DNA of 12,947 nucleotides, taken from NCBI GenBank assembly GCA_030636255.1, contig DAOVXH010000030.1, positions 1 to 12,947 of the forward strand. The letters are read 5' to 3'. Under the pieces are notes generated by a model. It searched no databases, was not told the DNA's origin, and saw only the letters and a program-made list of their open reading frames with translations. Within the stretch, counting starts at the first letter, position 1. Each line of letters begins with the position of its first letter. A program made the translations under genes and the position numbers. The stretch is from Methanomassiliicoccales archaeon. GTDB taxonomy: Archaea > Thermoplasmatota > Thermoplasmata > SG8-5. This document shows, one piece after another, positions 1-5,300 of the stretch.

Positions 1-2217
1 GAGGGTGTAGATTTTGATATAAATATTACCACTGGCTGGGTTCAGGTTTACTGGGGAGGATTTGTTCTAGGCGATCAGCTCTATAGTGAATACACTTGTC
101 TGGCAAGCCCACCGGACTTGTTCTGGGGACCAAATCAAGATATTCCTGACTCTGACTTTATTTATGACATGCCATATCCAATTTTGGGAGGAACCAATGA
201 GGATTCATATCCACTGGCTTACCCAATCATAGATGGAAGGTTCCAGCGTGGCCCAATAAGAATAGATTCAAATGCTGACTTTGACCAAGCCCATGGTGTA
301 ATAAATTGGAATACTGGAGATGGAAGTCCTGGCAATCCCTGGATAATCGAGAAATGGGATATCAATGGTGCAGGATATGGATATTGTATCTATGTTGGAA
401 ATACCACTGAATACTTCATCATTCGAAACTGCTATTTACACAATGCAGATGGTGTGATTAGTTTCCCATTTTATTCTGATTCTGGCATACATCTTTTCAA
501 TGTTCAGAACGCTAAAATCGAGAACAATATTCTCAACCAGAACACCAATGTTGGTATCTACCTGCTCTCTGCCTATTACAATATAATTGCTGACAATGAT
601 ATTTCTGGCAGTGCTGCTGGAATGTCTCTTATGTACACTGGATTGAATTATATCACCAATAATACCATTGTTCAATGTGGTGAGGGAATCAAGGTAAATT
701 ACGCTAATAATGACTCACTGTCCAATAATACTATTACAGGAAATTTTAGCCAGAACATGACACTGTTCCAAGGCGAACAAGTGTGGCAAGAGTGCGCTTC
801 TGACTTGACCGAGCAGAACAATGCCATAACCTGGGAGGAATATTTGTACACCCATCGTCTAGCCAGTTATCAGAAGATTGTCAACTTAACCAATTGCTCG
901 GCTTACCTGGTACACATTATCAGCGATATTATGGATGATCTTGACCTCAGTATATTCTATGATTCGAACTTCAATGGAATAATTGACCCTTATGAAAGTA
1001 TCAAGGATGGTGAGATGGGGGTTATTGATTATGGTGACTGGAGCATGGGCGGTTATGCAATATGCGCAGACGCAGACGGTGACGAAGCCATAAAACTTAT
1101 CAATCCCCCAGATGGCCAGTACATAATTGCTGTGTTTGGCTGGGGAGTGACAACAGGTTCTGTGGAAGGGGAAGGGCCCCCTGCACAATTCGAGCTTTAT
1201 ATTTCAGAGGATGAGAACAGTTACGATACTATCAGTCACGGGATTTACGCAGAAAATAGTGAAGTGACAATACATGGCAATAATGTAACGAACTTCGATT
1301 TAGGAATATATTGCTATGATATGGACTCATCGGTCATATCAAATAATTCATTGTCTAATAACTGTGCTGGCATTAATTTATTATATTCATGGAACTCACA
1401 GATTTCTGGCAATCAAGTTTCTTCATGCGATTATGGAATTTACCTATCTGATTCAAATGATAATGTGGTATATCACAATAGCCTGATAGGTAACACTCAA
1501 CAGGGCTTCAATACAGGAAATAATCAATGGGATAATGGCTATCCATCTGGTGGTAATTACTGGTCAGACTATTCTGGGGTGGATTTGAACAATGGGCCAG
1601 GCCAGGATGTTCCGCCTTCTGATGGAATTGGGGATACTCCCTATGCTGATATTGCTGGCGGTTCAGGAGTTAATGATAATTATCCATTGATGGAGCATGG
1701 GAATTCGATTCCTTCCCAAACCTACAATATATCACTGGACATTGGTTGGAACCTAATCTCACTGCCACTTTTCCAATTTGATAAAGATATTTATTCTGTA
1801 TTATCCAGCATTAACGGGGACTGGGACAGGATTAAGGTCTATGATTCGCAAAGTATGGATCCCTGGCTGTCAAGTTCCATATACAGCCCAAACTTGAACG
1901 AGATTGACCTAATGGACTATACGGCAGGCATATGGATTCATATGGTAAATGCAGTTAATCTCACTGTGGAAGGAGCCTTGCCAGTATCCTCAGATATAAC
2001 ATTATATGCAGGCTGGAATTTGGTTGGCTATCCCACTCTAAACGATTCAATTGATGTGGGTACTGCCCTCTGGGGTACTGGAGCTGACCAGGTTGAGGTA
2101 TGTGACCTTGCTGAACCAGGCCTTATTAAGGAAGTAGGGCCGACCTATGTCATGCAGCCTGGAGAAGGGTACTGGATTCATGTTCCAGCAGACACTGTTT
2201 GGACTGTAGATTGGTAA
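1..2217 (+). CDS. Secreted modular beta-helix (NosD-like) protein with PPC-like insertion, 5' partial
   Basis: The reading frame is open from base 1 to TAA at 2215-2217, giving 738 visible residues. The true start lies upstream, so the TTG at 118 is not the start. Visible order: residues 1-41 are the end of a 'TGWV...W.G.V.GDQLY' module; 42-74 a GPNQDIPDSD...DSYPL block; 86-150 an 'IRIDSNADFD.AHGV..GDG...PWII' block opening a right-handed beta-helix; about 155-250 beta-helix coils; about 251-410 a beta-sandwich-like insertion with an EF-hand loop; about 410-505 more coils; 508-565 NQWDNGYPSGGNYWSD...GPGQDV; 575-738 a C-terminal domain with two GWNL repeats. Many N-x-S/T sequons fit a glycosylated surface protein. 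No membrane anchor is visible at the C-terminus. The architecture is collinear with the C-terminal part of the next gene, so this is a tandem paralogue. Ligand and function are unknown; the NosD resemblance is structural and does not imply copper-enzyme maturation. Confidence 0.9.
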   Translation, partial: EGVDFDINITTGWVQVYWGGFVLGDQLYSEYTCLASPPDLFWGPNQDIPDSDFIYDMPYPILGGTNEDSYPLAYPIIDGRFQRGPIRIDSNADFDQAHGVINWNTGDGSPGNPWIIEKWDINGAGYGYCIYVGNTTEYFIIRNCYLHNADGVISFPFYSDSGIHLFNVQNAKIENNILNQNTNVGIYLLSAYYNIIADNDISGSAAGMSLMYTGLNYITNNTIVQCGEGIKVNYANNDSLSNNTITGNFSQNMTLFQGEQVWQECASDLTEQNNAITWEEYLYTHRLASYQKIVNLTNCSAYLVHIISDIMDDLDLSIFYDSNFNGIIDPYESIKDGEMGVIDYGDWSMGGYAICADADGDEAIKLINPPDGQYIIAVFGWGVTTGSVEGEGPPAQFELYISEDENSYDTISHGIYAENSEVTIHGNNVTNFDLGIYCYDMDSSVISNNSLSNNCAGINLLYSWNSQISGNQVSSCDYGIYLSDSNDNVVYHNSLIGNTQQGFNTGNNQWDNGYPSGGNYWSDYSGVDLNNGPGQDVPPSDGIGDTPYADIAGGSGVNDNYPLMEHGNSIPSQTYNISLDIGWNLISLPLFQFDKDIYSVLSSINGDWDRIKVYDSQSMDPWLSSSIYSPNLNEIDLMDYTAGIWIHMVNAVNLTVEGALPVSSDITLYAGWNLVGYPTLNDSIDVGTALWGTGADQVEVCDLAEPGLIKEVGPTYVMQPGEGYWIHVPADTVWTVDW
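751..1233 (+). other. PPC-like beta-sandwich domain with EF-hand loop inside the beta-helix
   Basis: This coding segment interrupts the beta-helix coils of the first gene. Seen: 'SDIMDDLDLSIFYD', then a 12-residue loop DSNFNGIIDPYE (961-996) with acidic or amide residues at EF-hand positions 1, 3, 5, 9 and 12, later DADGDEA and 'NPPDGQYIIAVFGWGV'. The order DDLDL - D.N.NG - (A/I)..P.DG.Y...V.GW resembles the pre-peptidase C-terminal-like beta-sandwiches attached to archaeal S8 subtilases. Inferred role: a calcium-stabilised adhesion or carbohydrate-binding module. No catalytic motif is seen. Confidence 0.55.
1522..1695 (+). other. Uninterrupted NQW-GGNYWS-GPGQD module
   Basis: This segment encodes NQWDNGYPSGGNYWSD, nine residues after YWS, then GPGQDVPPSDGIGDTPY and NDNYPLME. 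It is the short form of a module that closes beta-helices in archaeal NosD-like surface proteins. In the neighbouring gene the same module is split by about 100 residues between YWS and GP.QDI (4170-4610 and 6918-7382). Confidence 0.7.
1723..2214 (+). repeat. C-terminal GWNL domain, paralogous copy A
   Basis: A 164-codon block ends at the stop codon. It has the same length as 7398-7889 and shares the identical run VEVCDLAEPGLIKEVG and a near-identical ending (GEGYW.HVP.D.VWT.DW). Internally it is a duplication: GWNLISLP ... GIWIHM...LTVEG, then GWNLVGYP ... GEGYWIHV...VWTVDW. It probably folds as two beta-rich repeats. Its terminal position in both proteins and the absence of any other anchor suggest attachment or export, which is inference. 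Confidence 0.85.
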
Positions 2218-2235
2218 TTACTCGTTCAGATGGTG

Positions 2236-2266
2236 TATGGTGTAATATTTGGTGTTATCCACCATA
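2236..2266. terminator. Nested inverted repeats in the gap between the paralogues
   Basis: The 98-bp gap contains TATGGTG (2236-2242) facing CACCATA (2260-2266), and an alternative tighter hairpin TGGTG-TTATC-CACCA (2250-2264). The two share the same 3' arm, so they are mutually exclusive. No strong T-run follows. It could end transcription of the first gene or act as an operator, because its 3' arm lies just upstream of the TATA box of the next gene. Confidence 0.35.
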
Positions 2267-2269
2267 GAG

Positions 2270-2278
2270 TTATATATG
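2270..2278 (+). promoter_or_regulatory. TATA box of the double-peptidase gene
   Basis: TTATATATG lies about 27 bp upstream of position 2301, giving a predicted transcript start near 2298-2303 and a leader of some 13-20 nt before the ATG at 2316. Spacing and composition fit an archaeal TBP site, so the second surface-protein gene probably has its own promoter. Confidence 0.55.
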
Positions 2279-2304
2279 CTCGTATACAGTTTATACAAGA
2301 GTAT

Positions 2305-2314
2305 AGGTGGGTGA
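2305..2314 (+). promoter_or_regulatory. Ribosome-binding site that decides the start
   Basis: AGGTGGGTGA contains AGGTG (2305-2309, 6 nt before ATG 2316) and GGTGA (2310-2314, 7 nt before ATG 2322). Both match the archaeal anti-SD. A GTG at 2307 lies inside this site, making it an unlikely start. The choice between 2316 and 2322 is open, and both leave the signal peptide intact. Confidence 0.6.
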
Positions 2315-2315
2315 G

Positions 2316-5300
2316 ATGAATATGAGAATTACCAGTGTTGCTCTGGCCTTTGTGATGGTATCAACATGCATGTTGGTCCTAGTTGATGTGAGTGTTCCCG
2401 ATATGGGTGATGTTCTTGCGGAGCCCCAGTATGAGCCAGGTTCTTTTGCTATCAGTCAGGGTGGCATTAAATACTCTGCAGATTATATTTCAGAATCCGA
2501 GATAGATACAATGAAAGAAAATCTGGGTGTAAGAATTCCTGGAAAAAATTATAATGTATTAATTGGAGAGAATGGCACCGGTCTGGCCCCGCCTACCGAG
2601 AAGGGTTGGGAAAGAATGGAGGATATACCTATAATCCGTGGCCTGGAAAGCACCGAGTTAGAACTGGCTCCCAGTGTTGACCTGTCCACAGACCCATGCT
2701 TTCCTGCAGTGGGAAATCAGTTCAGCCAGGGTTCCTGCTCTGCCTGGGCAATGAGCTACTATGCCTATGGTTACCAGGAGGCGGTGGACAATGATTGGAC
2801 CGAGGCAAGCATCGGAAATTTCAGCCAATTAATAAGTCCTGCATGGACCTTCAACATGGTAAACGGTGGGGAGGATCACGGCTCCTGGATGTATGAAAAT
2901 GCCCATGTAATAGAAGACTGGGGCGGTTGCACAATGGAAGAGATGCCTTATAATTCAGGAGATTGCATATCCTGGGGTACTGAGGATGCCTGGAGGAATG
3001 CTCCCCTTCATCGAGCCTCCCAGTGGTACATGATAGACTATCAGGAAAATACCACAATAGACACAATCAAGGCCCTGGTGTCCAGTGGGATTCCGGTGGA
3101 TTTCTGTATCGATGCCTACCAATACTTGATTTATGATAATGGAACCTATGCGGTATCTGCCCATGAATATGATTCAAACAGTCTTAATCATGCCCAGGCA
3201 ATAGTTGGCTACAATGACTCCATAGTCGAGGACGGTGAGGTTGGAGCATTCAGGGTTGTTAACTCCTGGGGTTCCGGTTTCGGGGACAATGGATATTACT
3301 GGATTACCTATGATTGCATAAAGGAGATTGGAAGCAAAGAACTGCTTTACGCAACATGTATCATTGACGAGCCAGACCATATGCCAAGCCTTCTGGCCAC
3401 CTGGGAATTCTCAGACACGCCCTCCAGGAACTCCACCTTCGACTTTGGTGTGGGGACATATCCCTCTCTAACCAATAAGTCCGGCTGGTACTATCACAAT
3501 AATTTTGGTGTTGATTATGAATTTCCAGAGTTCATGTGCATGGATATTTCGGATTTCAGGGATGATTATGATGCCGGAGCCAGGAAATTCTACATGAACA
3601 TGGATGAATCCACCAAGGTGGGAGCAATCTCCTCATTCAATGTGGAAAGATATGATGATATCTATGTGCCAGGCTATCCGAATTACATGACTCCGGAGTC
3701 CCTTTACGTTCCAGAGGTAACTCCCGGAACGGTCTACGCAGATGTGCCACTGGTCAGGAACATTGACAAGGAAACATTGCATACAACAATCCAGAAGGCA
3801 GTGGACAATGCCAGTGCCGGAGACACCATCTGGGCTCCATCTGGAACCTATTTCGAGAATGTGCAGGTTCCCATAACCCTGACAATAGAGGGCCAGCGCA
3901 TGGAAGACACAATTATTGATGCCAGCGGCCTGGGCTGTCCAATGGAGATAATCACCAATCTTGTGAACATCAGCGGGTTCAATTTCACAAATAGCGGCAG
4001 TGGTTCTGGTGATGCTGGTCTGAAGCTATTAGGAGCAGATGATTGTTCCATTATCGGAAATGAGTTTAATTCAAATCATAATGGCATCATTCTGGAGTCC
4101 AGCAATAATAATCTGATATATCATAATAATATAATCAACAATACCAATCCAGCAAGCGATGATGGAACTAATCAATGGGACAATGGCTATCCTTCAGGAG
4201 GCAATTACTGGTCCCATTTGTTCAATATCGTCCATCAGGTGAATAATGAGAGCTATTTTGCCAGTGATGGAGTAATGGGCTTCTACCTGGGTGATAGTGA
4301 ACTTCAGCCTAACTTTGTTGAGATAACTGCCATTCACGAGATGAGAAACATTTGGGAAGATGATTGGTCAATAGTAATGGTAATGATAGAGGGACTGGAT
4401 CATGCACTTAACCAGAGCACTGGCTGGATTGATGTATTATGGGCCCCACTGGTAATAGGGGAAAATTTCTTCACCAATTATACTTCTTTATCCAGTGCCC
4501 CAGACTCCTTCAATGGCCCTGGCCAGGATATTCCAGGCGCAGATGGCATTTCCGATATATCTTATGGGATTCCAGGCGGCTCCAATGAGGATTATTATCC
4601 ACTAATGGAACCCACAATAGACGGCAGGGTTGGTCGTTCCCCAATAAGAATTGATTCCAATGCTGACTTTGACGCTGCCCATGGGGTGTCGGCAGGTGAT
4701 GGCTCTGAAGCTGACCCGTGGATAGTCCAGGGCTGGGACATTGATGGAACTGGATTTGGCTACTGTATTTATGTTGGTAATGTCACTGACCACTTCGTCA
4801 TAATGGACTGTGAACTCTACAGCGCAACCAAAGTACGCCAATGGCCATATTTCCCCTGCTCTTCGATTGTTCTTTTCAATGCCACTAATGGGTACGTTCA
4901 TGATAACTTGCTCCATGACAATGAATGGTATGGAATCTGCCTGGACTCTTCATCTAATAATACAATATCAGGAAACAGTGCATACCTTAACTGGGTCGGA
5001 ATTCATCTAGACAATTCAAGCTATAACGATATATTAGACAATCACGTCTATCTGAATAGTGACTCAGGCATGTGGATATATTATTCAAATGATAATAATT
5101 TTGCCAGGAATTCCATCGAGAAGAATGATCAGGGTATCTATTTCGAGGCATCCTCTGATAACCTCGTTGAAGAAAATATCTGCCAGAATTCCACTGCTTA
5201 TGAGGGAATTTCATTGAAGATTGGCTCTGACAATAATGTATTTGCCAACAACTCATTAATTAACAATAGAAATCACGGTATCAGCCTCTGGGGCTCCGAT

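Noticed and set aside
118..2217. TTG at 118 as start of the first gene
   Set aside because: The same frame is open to base 1 and residues before 118 match the module at 7140-7240, so the gene continues upstream of the window.
2218..2306. tRNA or other structured RNA gene in the gap
   Set aside because: It contains only short, competing hairpins, with no cloverleaf or conserved RNA motif.
2307..2315. GTG at 2307 as start of the double-peptidase gene
   Set aside because: It lies within the ribosome-binding purine run. ATG 2316 or 2322 has proper spacing and keeps the signal peptide.
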